From assembly GCA_964594075.1 (NCBI GenBank), contig CAZQKW010000013.1, positions 1 to 64,000 of the forward strand: a stretch of DNA of 64,000 bases. Reading direction: 5' to 3'. Shown in pieces: positions 52,158-60,603 of this stretch. A program made the position numbers and the translations under genes. The notes below the pieces were generated by a model that had not been told where the DNA came from, did no database searches, and worked only from the letters and a program-made list of their open reading frames with translations. The first letter of the stretch is position 1; every line of letters begins with the position of its first letter. Source of the stretch: CAZQKW01 sp964594075 (GTDB lineage: Bacteria > Desulfobacterota > WTBG01 > CAIYCZ01).

Positions 52158-53375
52158 CTATTCATACCGTAACGCCTCAATGGGGTTCATCCGCGATGCC
52201 TTGATTGCCGGATACAGGCCGAAAAAAATTCCCACGGAAGCGGCGAAAAGGGATGAAACCAAAATTGCAAGCAGTGAAATCGGCGTTGGCCATTCCGCTA
52301 AGCGCGCGATAACGGCGGTCAGACCAATGCCCAGAATAATCCCCGCGGCGCCGCCAATGAGGCTTAAAAGCACCGCTTCCAATAAAAACTGCGTGAGAAT
52401 GTCCGCCGGCCGCGCCCCTACCGACATGCGAATGCCGATTTCTCGGGTGCGTTCGGTAACCGATACCAGCATGATATTCATAATGCCGATGCCGCCCACA
52501 ACCAGCGATATGGATGCGATACTGCCCAATAACAACGTCAGGATGCCGGTAATCGTATTAAACGTTTCCGTAAGGTCAGCAAGGTTTCGTACGGTAAAAT
52601 CGTCATCTTCGCCTTCGGGTATCGCATGGCGCTGTCGGAGCAGCGTGCGGATCTGGTCCTGCGCCTGAGGGATCAGTTCGTTGGATACTGCCGATACCAT
52701 AATCATGGAGAGATAGGTGATACCCATCAGCCGCTTTTGTGCCGTCGTGTAAGGTACTATAATCGTGTCGTCCTGATCCTGGCCAAATGTGGTTTGGCCC
52801 TTTTCTGTCAGCACTCCAATAACCCGGAATGGTATTCGTTTCACCCTGATTATCTGGCCCACTGGATTCTGCACGCCAAACAGCTTTTCGGCAACGGTTT
52901 TCCCCAGAACACAGACCTTTGCGGCCGCCTTGACATCCTGCAAGGTAAAAAACTCGCCCCGCACGAGCGCCCAGTTTTTAATAAGCTGAAAATCGGGGTT
53001 GGTGCCCATGATCGAGGTCCCCCAGTTCTGGTTTTGAAATACTGCCTGAGCGGCCGTGCTGACCACCGGGGTCACCAGTTGCACGGCAGGGCACTCATCA
53101 ATAATAGCCTGCGCGTCGCTGTCAACCAGCGTGGTCACGGTTCCAAAGCCGGTTCTCATACCGCCCTTGGTCATACTGCCAGGGAAAATAATAATCATAT
53201 TGGTGCCCAGCCCGCTGATGGCTTTCTCAATGGCAACCTGCGCACCGCTGCCGATATTGACCATGGTGATAACCGCGCACACCCCAATCACCACGCCTAA
53301 CACGGTCAGAACAGACCGCAGCTTGTTTCTCAAAATGGCCCGCAGGGCGACTCTGATGGTGGCAAAAATCTCCAT
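52158..53375 (-). CDS. MacB-type ABC transporter permease
   Basis: A 405-residue permease. One N-terminal membrane segment (RSVLTVLGVVIGVCAVITMV), a large periplasmic domain, and three C-terminal segments starting at GGIGIMNIMLVSVTERTREI form the MacB/FtsX layout, with GLYPAIKASRMNPIEALRYE at the end. ATG at 53375 or GTG at 53381 could be used; the gene follows the ATPase gene within a few bases. Together they form an efflux or lipoprotein-type transporter with the adaptor encoded upstream. Confidence 0.92.
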   Translation of the reverse strand: MEIFATIRVALRAILRNKLRSVLTVLGVVIGVCAVITMVNIGSGAQVAIEKAISGLGTNMIIIFPGSMTKGGMRTGFGTVTTLVDSDAQAIIDECPAVQLVTPVVSTAAQAVFQNQNWGTSIMGTNPDFQLIKNWALVRGEFFTLQDVKAAAKVCVLGKTVAEKLFGVQNPVGQIIRVKRIPFRVIGVLTEKGQTTFGQDQDDTIIVPYTTAQKRLMGITYLSMIMVSAVSNELIPQAQDQIRTLLRQRHAIPEGEDDDFTVRNLADLTETFNTITGILTLLLGSIASISLVVGGIGIMNIMLVSVTERTREIGIRMSVGARPADILTQFLLEAVLLSLIGGAAGIILGIGLTAVIARLAEWPTPISLLAILVSSLFAASVGIFFGLYPAIKASRMNPIEALRYE

Positions 53376-53381
53376 ACGCAC

Positions 53382-54065
53382 CTATTGATCGCTCATGATG
53401 ATGCCGTCGCGAAACTGCACCACGCGTTTTGCGTACCGGGCAATGTCCGGTTCATGGGTCACCAGGATAATGGTTATGCCGTTGCTTACATTCAGGTCCT
53501 GCACGATATTCATGATTTCCACACTGGTTTTGGTGTCAAGGTTGCCGGTCGGTTCATCGGCAAGAATAAGTGCGGGGCTGTTGACCAGCGCGCGGGCGAT
53601 CGCGACCCGCTGCTGCTCGCCGCCTGAAAGCTGATTGGACAGGTTGTGCATTCGCTCTTTCAGCCCAACCCGCGCCAAGGCTTCCACCGCGCGTTTGCGC
53701 CGTTGCGACGGCGCAATTTTACTGTAAAGCAGCGGCAGCTCAACGTTTTCCAAAGCGCTGGTGCGGGAAAGCAGATTGAAATTCTGAAACACAAATCCAA
53801 TCTTTTTGTTGCGTATGTCGGCAAGCTGGTTAGGCGTCAGGGACGACACCTCTACGCCTTCAATAAACAGCTTCCCCTGGGTAGGTGTGTCAAGACAGCC
53901 CAACAGGTTCATGAAGGTTGATTTACCCGAACCGGAAGGACCCATGATGGCAACGAATTCTCCGGCAGCAACCTGCAGAGAGACGCCCCGCAGGGCATGA
54001 ACTTCCGCATGCCCGTCTAAACGATAAATTTTGTGCAGATTTTCGGCGCGGATGAAATTGTTCAC
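53382..54065 (-). CDS. MacB/LolD-type ABC transporter ATPase
   Basis: A 227-residue ATPase. GPSGSGKSTFMNLLG is Walker A, QLSGGEQQRVAIARAL is the ABC signature, and LILADEPTGNLD is Walker B; RALVNSPA and TH in LVTHEPD complete it. Unlike E. coli MacB, the ATPase is a separate gene. Start is GTG at 54065, 18 bases after the adaptor gene. Confidence 0.96.
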   Translation of the reverse strand: MNNFIRAENLHKIYRLDGHAEVHALRGVSLQVAAGEFVAIMGPSGSGKSTFMNLLGCLDTPTQGKLFIEGVEVSSLTPNQLADIRNKKIGFVFQNFNLLSRTSALENVELPLLYSKIAPSQRRKRAVEALARVGLKERMHNLSNQLSGGEQQRVAIARALVNSPALILADEPTGNLDTKTSVEIMNIVQDLNVSNGITIILVTHEPDIARYAKRVVQFRDGIIMSDQ

Positions 54066-54083
54066 GCTCGGTTGTCCGGTATA

Positions 54084-55310
54084 TTATTGTCTTGCACCAA
54101 AGCGGAAAAATGATCCGCGTGATGAATCAGCTTTACGCCACTGCGGCTGGTATCCCACAATGACCTTCTGCCCTTCTTTAACCGTGCCGGAAACAATTTC
54201 AGTATAGCGCATATCATAAATACCGGTGGTAACAGGTGCGATTTGCACCGTGCCGTCTTCAGCAAGTAACCACAGGCGCTGCTGTTTTGTCAGCGCAAAG
54301 TCGTCATAGGCGTCCGAGTTGGCTGCAGAGGGGGCATCTGGCAAGAAATTCTTATCTTCAGGATCGGGTTTGAACCTGAGGGCGGCATTTACCACCCGCA
54401 GCACATTCGTCGTGCGTCCAACAATAATTGAGATTGAGGCGGTCATACCCGGCCGCAGCTTCAGTTCCGGATTTGCGACTTCAATGACGGTTGCATAGGA
54501 CACGACGTTTTGCAGTTCTTTGGGCGCAAACCGGACCTGCGAAATAGTTCCGTTGAACACGGTATCGGGATAGGAATCTACAGTAAACCGCGCTTCCTGC
54601 CCAACCCGCACCTTGCCGATATCAGCTTCATCCACATACGCATCAACCTGCATCTTGGTGAGATCTTCAGCTATCAAAAAAAGATCCGGCGTCTGGAATG
54701 TTGCGACCACGGTCTGCCCGACGTCGCAGTTGCGGGAAATCACAATGCCGTCAACCGGTGAATAAATGGTGGTATGCGCAAGGTCAACCCGCGCCGCATT
54801 CAGAAGCGCTTTGGACTGTTCTTCCCGCGCAACTGCGGCATGATAGGCAGCCTGCGCTGCTTGATACTTCGTTTCCGCTATTTCAAAATCCCGCTCGGCA
54901 AGCACCTGTTCGGCGCGCAATTTTTTTGCCCGCTTGAAATTACTTTCCGCATCAATAAGCGATGCCTTTGCCTCCATGACTTGAGCCTGGGACATTTTGT
55001 AATTTGCATCTGCCTGCTCCACCTTTGATTGGTAGAGGTCGGTCTCTAACTGGGCGATGACCTGCCCTTTTTTTACCTGCGCATTGAAGTCGGCAAAGAT
55101 CCTTACTATTCTGCCGGTAACCTGGCTGCCCACTTTAACGCTGTTCACCGGACTTATAGTGCCCGTCGCGGTAATTTTTTCCGTTATGTCGCCGCGATCA
55201 ATAAGCGCAGTCTCGTACTTCTCCCGCTGTGTGTCACTTTTAAAGACATACATCAATACCGCACCGATGATCACTGCCGCTCCAATCCCGGCGACAACTT
55301 TTTTATTCAT
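54084..55310 (-). CDS. MacA-type membrane fusion protein
   Basis: A 408-residue adaptor. One N-terminal membrane segment, then GTISPVNSVKVGSQVTGRIV (sandwich half), a coiled coil (about residues 95-180), DLAHTTIYSPVDGIVISRN (second half) and the beta-barrel domain LRPGMTASISIIVGR. The C-terminal part, with LWLLAEDGTVQIAPVTTGI, is the membrane-proximal domain. It is first in the MacA-ATPase-permease operon. No outer membrane channel gene follows, so it may use the TolC at 30416. Confidence 0.94.
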   Translation of the reverse strand: MNKKVVAGIGAAVIIGAVLMYVFKSDTQREKYETALIDRGDITEKITATGTISPVNSVKVGSQVTGRIVRIFADFNAQVKKGQVIAQLETDLYQSKVEQADANYKMSQAQVMEAKASLIDAESNFKRAKKLRAEQVLAERDFEIAETKYQAAQAAYHAAVAREEQSKALLNAARVDLAHTTIYSPVDGIVISRNCDVGQTVVATFQTPDLFLIAEDLTKMQVDAYVDEADIGKVRVGQEARFTVDSYPDTVFNGTISQVRFAPKELQNVVSYATVIEVANPELKLRPGMTASISIIVGRTTNVLRVVNAALRFKPDPEDKNFLPDAPSAANSDAYDDFALTKQQRLWLLAEDGTVQIAPVTTGIYDMRYTEIVSGTVKEGQKVIVGYQPQWRKADSSRGSFFRFGARQ

Positions 55311-55555
55311 GCATAACGCCCTTTTTAAAACAGTTCATTACCTATGGTCATGATAGGTGCTGCACACTTTTTTAATGTAAACTATATATATGCTCCTGTC
55401 CAGCACTATATACCCGCTATTGAGCCCCTGAGGGATTCGAGGCGCCGCTGTCGCGATGCCGGCAGATGAGCAGATTGCGGTGGCGGTGAATTCCTTAAAA
55501 CGCTGTCTAATCCCCACCATAAAATGTCCTGGGGAACGTTCGGTTAAAATAGCTT

Positions 55556-55584
55556 TTGACTATCATGATAATATCTTATAGATT
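55556..55584 (+). promoter_or_regulatory. Weak promoter before RNA copy B
   Basis: TTGACT at 55556-55561 and TAGATT at 55579-55584 with 17 bases between (5 of 6 and 4 of 6). It overlaps the start of the conserved RNA block, at a position close to that of the stronger promoter of copy A. Confidence 0.4.
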
Positions 55585-55745
55585 CTTACCAGTTTAAATC
55601 TGAGCATTGTGCTCTGCTATGTGGATCGTGTGGTGTGCGGTGCACGCGATGGCTGCGGCGAACACCGCGTCCCGTTCCAGCGGGCACTGTGCCCGAACAC
55701 ATACATCAGAAGCCACATAAAGGGCACATATCTTGGGCTTGATTT
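55581..55745 (+). ncRNA. Candidate structured RNA, copy B
   Basis: A 165-base element homologous to 36478-36662. Pairing reads from outside in: AAATC (55596-55600) with GATTT (55741-55745), TGTGCTCT (55608-55615) with AGGGCACA (55721-55728), TATGTGG (55618-55624) with CCACATA (55713-55719). Inside are two hairpins: GCGGTG with CACCGC, and CGGGCA with TGCCCG around CTG. It lies in the 468-base gap 55311-55778, 34 bases before a secreted-protein gene, so it might be a leader of that gene or an independent RNA. The rest of the gap holds no gene. Confidence 0.6.
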
Positions 55746-55778
55746 CATGGTTATTATTTTTTAAAGGAGTCATGCGGC

Positions 55779-56300
55779 ATGAAGCGGAAAACTATGATGG
55801 TATTAATTTCAGCAGTTTGGTTATGGTGTATCTTATGGCTGGCGAACGCACGTGCCCAGGAAAAAGGGCAGCAGGGTGTTTCATCTCTTGCCGGCATCGC
55901 CGGCATGGGACTTGTTATTGAAGACCTGGTGCCGGCGGTTGAGCAGGAGGGACTGACCGCCGGACAAATCCTGAAAGACGTGGAACAAAAGCTGCGCGGT
56001 GCGGGCATCAAAATCCTCAGCGACGATGAGCTGGCCAAAACCCCGGGCATGCCTTACCTCTATGTCAACATTTTTACCTTCAAGGATGAAGATATTTACG
56101 CCTACCATATCACACTTGAGCTGAAACAGATGGTGTCGCTGGTGAGAAAACCGGCGGTCAAGCAGTCAGTTGGAACCTGGAAAATAAGCGGCGGCGGCAC
56201 TGTAGGGGCGCTTAAGCTGGCACATATTCGCGCCATAGTTGCAGAATACACAGATGCGTTTATCAAGGCATACCGCGCAGCAAATCCCGCAACCTTATGA
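55779..56300 (+). CDS. Secreted hypothetical protein
   Basis: A 173-residue protein with a signal peptide (residues 1-26, cut near ARA-QE). The mature part contains ILKDVEQKLRGAGIKILSDD and PYLYVNIFTFKDEDIYAYHI, an alpha/beta pattern found in small envelope proteins. Function is not recognised. AAAGGAG lies before the ATG at 55779. Its stop overlaps the start of the P-loop gene (ATGA, 4 bases), so the two are coupled. Confidence 0.75.
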   Translation: MKRKTMMVLISAVWLWCILWLANARAQEKGQQGVSSLAGIAGMGLVIEDLVPAVEQEGLTAGQILKDVEQKLRGAGIKILSDDELAKTPGMPYLYVNIFTFKDEDIYAYHITLELKQMVSLVRKPAVKQSVGTWKISGGGTVGALKLAHIRAIVAEYTDAFIKAYRAANPATL

Positions 56301-56905
56301 CGGAACTCTTTAAAGTCGTTGAGCAGAAACAACCGATTGCCTTGTTGTTATTAGGCAAGGGCGGCACCGGAAAAAGCAGCATTGCCGAAGTGCTGACCGA
56401 AAAACTTTCGGAACGCGGCTACCATGCCCAGCTGATCCGCTTTGACGAGCTGCGCAAACAGCTTTCACCCACCGGCGCGGATCCCTTTTCTGAGGACCGC
56501 GAGGTAAAAAAAATTATTTATGAAAACGCCGCGGCAGAATTCAAGCGCCAGCTTGCAGAAGGCTTCACCCTGGTGATAGACAGCGGCTTAAGTGTTGAGG
56601 CCATACGCACCATGCTCAAAGAACAAATTCCCCGGCTGCGGATTATCCATGTAACCTGCCCCCTGCTGATTGCGGTTTGGCGCGACACCTGGCGCTCGCT
56701 GCGCAGAGTTAATCATGAGCGCGGTTCATTTCTCTACCTGCGGGCATTGTGCGACGTTTTGAATCCGTTCAAAAAAAACAAATTTCCCCAGCCCGGAATT
56801 ACCTATCCGTTTGAATATCCATACTGCGCAGATGTTCATGTAAACACGGTGCTCAACACGCCGGACACCGCTGCCCACTACATCATCAAGCAACTGGATT
56901 TATAA
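56297..56905 (+). CDS. P-loop kinase-like protein (adenylylsulfate kinase-like)
   Basis: A 202-residue protein. LLLLGKGGTGKSSIAEVL is Walker A near residue 20; LIRFDELRKQLSP and LVIDSGLSVEAIRTML are the substrate-binding and Walker B-like parts of the APS-kinase/AAA_33 group. A later ITYPFEYPYCADVHVNT fits the C-terminal lid/NTP part of these proteins. It overlaps the secreted protein gene by 4 bases. The phosphorylated substrate cannot be told. Confidence 0.8.
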   Translation: MTELFKVVEQKQPIALLLLGKGGTGKSSIAEVLTEKLSERGYHAQLIRFDELRKQLSPTGADPFSEDREVKKIIYENAAAEFKRQLAEGFTLVIDSGLSVEAIRTMLKEQIPRLRIIHVTCPLLIAVWRDTWRSLRRVNHERGSFLYLRALCDVLNPFKKNKFPQPGITYPFEYPYCADVHVNTVLNTPDTAAHYIIKQLDL

Positions 56906-56919
56906 TACGAGCAGGTGTC

Positions 56920-58248
56920 ATGGCGAGTTTAGAACAGATACTGGATCAGCTCTCTGCCGCGATATGGGGCCCGCCGCTGTTGATAGCTTTGTTTGGCACG
57001 CATATCTTTCTCACCATCAGGCTCAGGATCATACAGCGCTATTTGTGGCGCGCCATTAAACTTTCGTTGCAGCGCACCCGTGAAGGTGCGGGCGATATCA
57101 GCCATTTTGGCGCGCTGACCACCGCCCTGGCCGCAACCATTGGAACCGGCAATATCGTCGGGGTTGCGACCGCAGTCGCTGCAGGCGGGCCGGGAGCGGT
57201 GTTCTGGATGTGGCTGACCGGCGTGTTTGGCATTGCCACCAAATATGCGGAAGCGCTGCTGGCGGTTGGCTTCCGGGTGACGACGCCTGACGGGCTTATG
57301 GCTGGCGGTCCCATGTATGTTCTTGAGCGCGGCATGCGGGCAAAATGGCTCGGGGTGGTCTTTGCCGCCTTGACGGCAGTTGCCGCATTCGGCATTGGCA
57401 ACATGGTGCAGGCAAATTCTATTGCCTCGCTGGTCAATGAAACCCTGCAAATTCCCCCGTGGGTATCCGGCGTTCTGCTGATGTCGTTGACCGCTGTGGT
57501 TATTCTGGGCGGCATTAAATCAATCGCCCGGGTGTGCGAGAAACTTGTTCCCGCAATGGCGGTGGTGTATGTGACCGGGTGCTGCATCATGCTTTTTCTC
57601 CGTGCCGAAACCCTTCCCGATACAGTCATGCTCATCCTCAGCACTGCCTTCACCGGCACTGCCGCTGTTGGGGGCTTTGTTGGCGCCGGGGTCAGAGAAG
57701 CAGTGCGCTATGGGGTAGCCCGGGGTCTTTTTTCAAATGAGTCCGGGCTTGGCAGCGCGCCCATTGTGGCCGCTGCAGCGCAAACCAGCAACCCGGTCCG
57801 GCAGGCGCTGGTATCCTCCACCGGCACCTTCTGGGATACCGTCGTGGTCTGCGCCCTCACCGGGCTGGTGGTGGTTAATTCTGGAAAATGGACGCTGGGG
57901 CTGAACGGCGCCGCACTGACCAAAGCTGTTTTTTCTGATTTGCCCGTTATCGGCCCGATCGTCCTGACCGGGGGGCTTCTGACGTTCGTTTTTTCAACGA
58001 TTCTGGGCTGGTCATATTATGGCGAAAAAGCGTGCGAGTATTTATTCGGCAACAAATCAATTCTCCCCTATCGGCTGCTGTGGGTAGCAGCGGTTATGGC
58101 TGGCTCCCTTTTGTCGCTTCCCTGCGTGTGGTGCTTTGCCGATATTGCCAACGGTCTTATGGCACTACCCAATCTGATTTCCCTGGTTGCCTTGAACGGC
58201 CTCATTGTCGCAGAAACAAAAAAATATCTATGGGAAGGTAATCCCTGA
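56920..58248 (+). CDS. AGCS-family sodium:alanine/glycine symporter
   Basis: A 442-residue carrier with about 11 membrane segments. GALTTALAATIGTGNIVGVA is the AGCS signature, followed by AVFWMWLTGVFGIATKYAEA and SNESGLGSAPIVAAAAQT. It takes up alanine or glycine with Na+. It lies 14 bases after the P-loop gene, in the same direction. Confidence 0.95.
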   Translation: MASLEQILDQLSAAIWGPPLLIALFGTHIFLTIRLRIIQRYLWRAIKLSLQRTREGAGDISHFGALTTALAATIGTGNIVGVATAVAAGGPGAVFWMWLTGVFGIATKYAEALLAVGFRVTTPDGLMAGGPMYVLERGMRAKWLGVVFAALTAVAAFGIGNMVQANSIASLVNETLQIPPWVSGVLLMSLTAVVILGGIKSIARVCEKLVPAMAVVYVTGCCIMLFLRAETLPDTVMLILSTAFTGTAAVGGFVGAGVREAVRYGVARGLFSNESGLGSAPIVAAAAQTSNPVRQALVSSTGTFWDTVVVCALTGLVVVNSGKWTLGLNGAALTKAVFSDLPVIGPIVLTGGLLTFVFSTILGWSYYGEKACEYLFGNKSILPYRLLWVAAVMAGSLLSLPCVWCFADIANGLMALPNLISLVALNGLIVAETKKYLWEGNP

Positions 58249-58411
58249 ATGAAAAACAGTGCCTGTGGGTCTGGAGAAAAACCCCGTGCGGCCATCCTGA
58301 GCGTCAGCGAAAAATCTCTTGCGGAAAGACTTTCCTGCCCTGGTAAGATAAAGAGATCGTTCATGTCATTTAGGAGGAGACTTTTTCAACACCCCCCTGT
58401 CCCCAAAAGCC

Positions 58412-59572
58412 ATGACGACCCTTGACCGGGGGCTTTTCCCCATACTGCTCACCGTCTTTTTGCTTGCCTTTGGCATGAGCTTTGTCGCGCCGCTCATTCC
58501 GCTGGTCATCAGGAACGCGGGCGCCTCTGCAGCCACCATTGGCCAGATCGCAGCAATTTATTTTTTCTCCTTTACCGTGTTTACACCGCTGATGGGAAAA
58601 GTGGTTGACAAAGTCGGCTCAAAAAAAATCATTGTCGCCGGCCTGGTCATGTATGCCATGTCCGTTTTATCCATGGTCTATGCATCCGCCGGCTGGCATT
58701 TCTACGGCATTAGGATTTTCCAAGGATTGGGCACCGCGTGCCTCTTTGCCCCCACCGAGTCAGCCATCAATGTCCTCTCGTCGCCGGAACGCCGCTCATC
58801 CAACATGGGGCTCTACGGCGTGGTTTTTGCGGTCGGGTTTGCGGTCGGTCCGGGCATCGGTACCTATCTGTTTGCCCTCGACCCCCGGGTGCCGTTTCTG
58901 TTCGGCGCTGCGCTGTGTTTACTGAGCTGCGCGGTAATGATCATCGGCTACCAGGATGTTCCCATACCCATGCGAACCGCTGACTTACGGGTGTTTAAAT
59001 TATTTACTCTGCTCCGCGTCCCCCTTCTTGCCGGCCTGTGCTATGCAGTGGTAGAAGCATCCATCGGCAGCTTCCTTTCCTTATACCTTGATCACCTCAA
59101 TTTCAAGGGCGCGTCATTGGGAATCGCCTTCACGTTTTTTGCCGTCGGCGGCATTGTATCGCCCGTGCCTGCCGGAAGGGCTGCCGACCGGTTCGGCAAA
59201 TTGCCATCGCTGTATGTGCTGGGAATTATTCTGGCTGCCACCACCTTTGCTTTTACCGCAACCTCGGATTATTATATTATTGTATTTTTGTGCTTTGCGG
59301 TTGGCTTTGTTGCCGGCGGTCTGTATCCTGTTGCCCTGGCCCTCATCGGCGACCTGATACCGCCGCAGCAGATGGGCATGGCTAATTCTACCTTCAGTTT
59401 CCTGTATGGTGTGGGCTCTATTGCCGGTCCGGCGCTCACGGGGTGGACGATAAAGTTCTTCGGGATGAAATATCTATTTTATCCCATGACCGCAGCCGCG
59501 CTGGTGTTTGTTGTCATCGCTCTGGCGGCTGCGCGTAACCGCACCGAACATCTGCCGTGCAAAACTCCTTGA
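58412..59572 (+). CDS. MFS transporter
   Basis: A 386-residue protein with 12 membrane segments. TPLMGKVVDKVGSKKIIVAG and AFGMSFVAPLIPLVI are MFS elements; GRAADRFGKLP repeats the loop signature in the second half. AGGAGGAG lies more than 30 bases before the ATG at 58412, and no other start is in frame, so the ribosome site is unclear. Substrate unknown. Confidence 0.88.
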   Translation: MTTLDRGLFPILLTVFLLAFGMSFVAPLIPLVIRNAGASAATIGQIAAIYFFSFTVFTPLMGKVVDKVGSKKIIVAGLVMYAMSVLSMVYASAGWHFYGIRIFQGLGTACLFAPTESAINVLSSPERRSSNMGLYGVVFAVGFAVGPGIGTYLFALDPRVPFLFGAALCLLSCAVMIIGYQDVPIPMRTADLRVFKLFTLLRVPLLAGLCYAVVEASIGSFLSLYLDHLNFKGASLGIAFTFFAVGGIVSPVPAGRAADRFGKLPSLYVLGIILAATTFAFTATSDYYIIVFLCFAVGFVAGGLYPVALALIGDLIPPQQMGMANSTFSFLYGVGSIAGPALTGWTIKFFGMKYLFYPMTAAALVFVVIALAAARNRTEHLPCKTP

Positions 59573-59600
59573 GAAGCGCTGCGTGACCAAGAACGTTTCC

Positions 59601-59656
59601 CACACCCCAGACGCTTCGTTATCCCCATCAATAAAATATATTGGATAAGTCCTGAT
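59601..59656 (-). repeat. Dispersed intergenic repeat, copy
   Basis: On the minus strand: ATCAGGACTTATCCAATATA, TTTTATTGATGGGGATAACG, AAGCGTCTGGGG. Best-preserved copy in the window together with those at 31807 and 45882. It lies between the MFS gene and rpmH. Confidence 0.7.
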
Positions 59657-59779
59657 CCTTGAACTACTTGACAAACCTGCCAAATTGTGGTTTGGTTTAT
59701 AATTCTTAGATAAACTGACTACTAATAGAATATAAAAGCTTTGACTATTCATCATAGATTCTTTTGAACGGAGAGAACT

Positions 59780-59914
59780 TTGAAACGGACATTTCAGCCA
59801 AGCAACTTGAAGCGCAAAAGAAAACACGGCTTTCGCGAGCGGATGAGCACAAAATCCGGCCAGAATGTGCTGAAACGAAGACGAAACAAGGGCAGGAAAC
59901 GACTGTCAGCATAA
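59780..59914 (+). CDS. rpmH: 50S ribosomal protein L34
   Basis: A 44-residue basic protein: start, KRTFQPSNLKRKRKHGFRER then MSTKSGQNVLKRRR and GRKRLSA, an unmistakable L34. Start is TTG at 59780, with GGAGAG 5 bases before it; no ATG is available. A perfect TATAAT at 59698-59703 lies upstream, preceded by CCAAA/TTTGG inverted copies; its -35 is unclear. It is first in the rpmH-rnpA-yidD-yidC-jag-mnmE block. Confidence 0.97.
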   Translation: MKRTFQPSNLKRKRKHGFRERMSTKSGQNVLKRRRNKGRKRLSA

Positions 59915-59956
59915 TGCATTACACGCTGTGAGCTGATTCTTCGGCAGCCTTTTTGT

Positions 59957-60328
59957 ATGGCAGACGCTTCCTTCACCAAACACGAACGCATCCGCAAACA
60001 TGCTGAGTTTAAAATTGTTTACCAAAAAGGGGAACGGCACCATACTGAGCATTTTGTGATTATCACCTGTCCCAATGAATTGGGGTGGAGACGGCTGGGC
60101 ATAACGGTCAGCAAGTCCATAGGCACTGCTGTTGTCAGGAACTATGTGAAACGAATCGTTCGCGAATACTTCAGACTGCACAAGGCGCAATTTCCTGTAT
60201 CCTCTGACCTGGTTCTTATTGCCAAACCGGGCGCCGGCGATTTGACGTATCACTGCCTGTGCGAAGAGCTGAACCGGGTTTTTCCACCGCTCACGGATAC
60301 CAACACAAACAGGACCGCTTCACCATGA
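59957..60328 (+). CDS. rnpA: Ribonuclease P protein component
   Basis: A 123-residue basic protein with RIRKHAEFKIVYQKG and the RNP motif RNYVKRIVREYFR. It binds the RNase P RNA to help 5' maturation of tRNAs. It follows rpmH by 42 bases; its stop overlaps the start of yidD. Confidence 0.95.
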   Translation: MADASFTKHERIRKHAEFKIVYQKGERHHTEHFVIITCPNELGWRRLGITVSKSIGTAVVRNYVKRIVREYFRLHKAQFPVSSDLVLIAKPGAGDLTYHCLCEELNRVFPPLTDTNTNRTASP

Positions 60329-60558
60329 TGGCACGCCACGTTGAGCGCATAGCAGTAAAGGGCTGTATCGCTCTTATCCGCGTATATAAATTGTGCGTCG
60401 CGCCTGTCCTCGGCGCACAGTGCCGCTTCACGCCTACATGCTCCACGTATGCACTCCATGCCCTGCAGACATACCGGCTGCCCAAGGCACTGCTGCTGGT
60501 CGTCTGGCGGTTGCTCAGGTGTCATCCGTTCTGCGCCGGGGGATACGACCCCGTTTGA
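60325..60558 (+). CDS. yidD: Membrane protein insertion factor YidD
   Basis: A 77-residue protein. CRFTPTCSTYALHALQTYRL and LLRCHPFCAGGYDPV are the YidD signature. It is peripherally bound to the inner membrane and helps YidC-dependent insertion. The ATG at 60325 overlaps the rnpA stop (ATGA); a second ATG at 60328 is possible. Confidence 0.93.
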   Translation: MMARHVERIAVKGCIALIRVYKLCVAPVLGAQCRFTPTCSTYALHALQTYRLPKALLLVVWRLLRCHPFCAGGYDPV

Positions 60559-60603
60559 TGCGCGCGTTTCCCGTAAATCTTACGTAATCTGGAGAACCAT
60601 TTC

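Noticed and set aside
55621..55720. Similarity of the two-copy RNA to 5S rRNA (CCCGTTCC and CCGAACAC blocks)
   Set aside because: The blocks are interrupted by an extra hairpin and the 3' half of 5S rRNA is absent; the outer pairing is also unlike 5S helix I.
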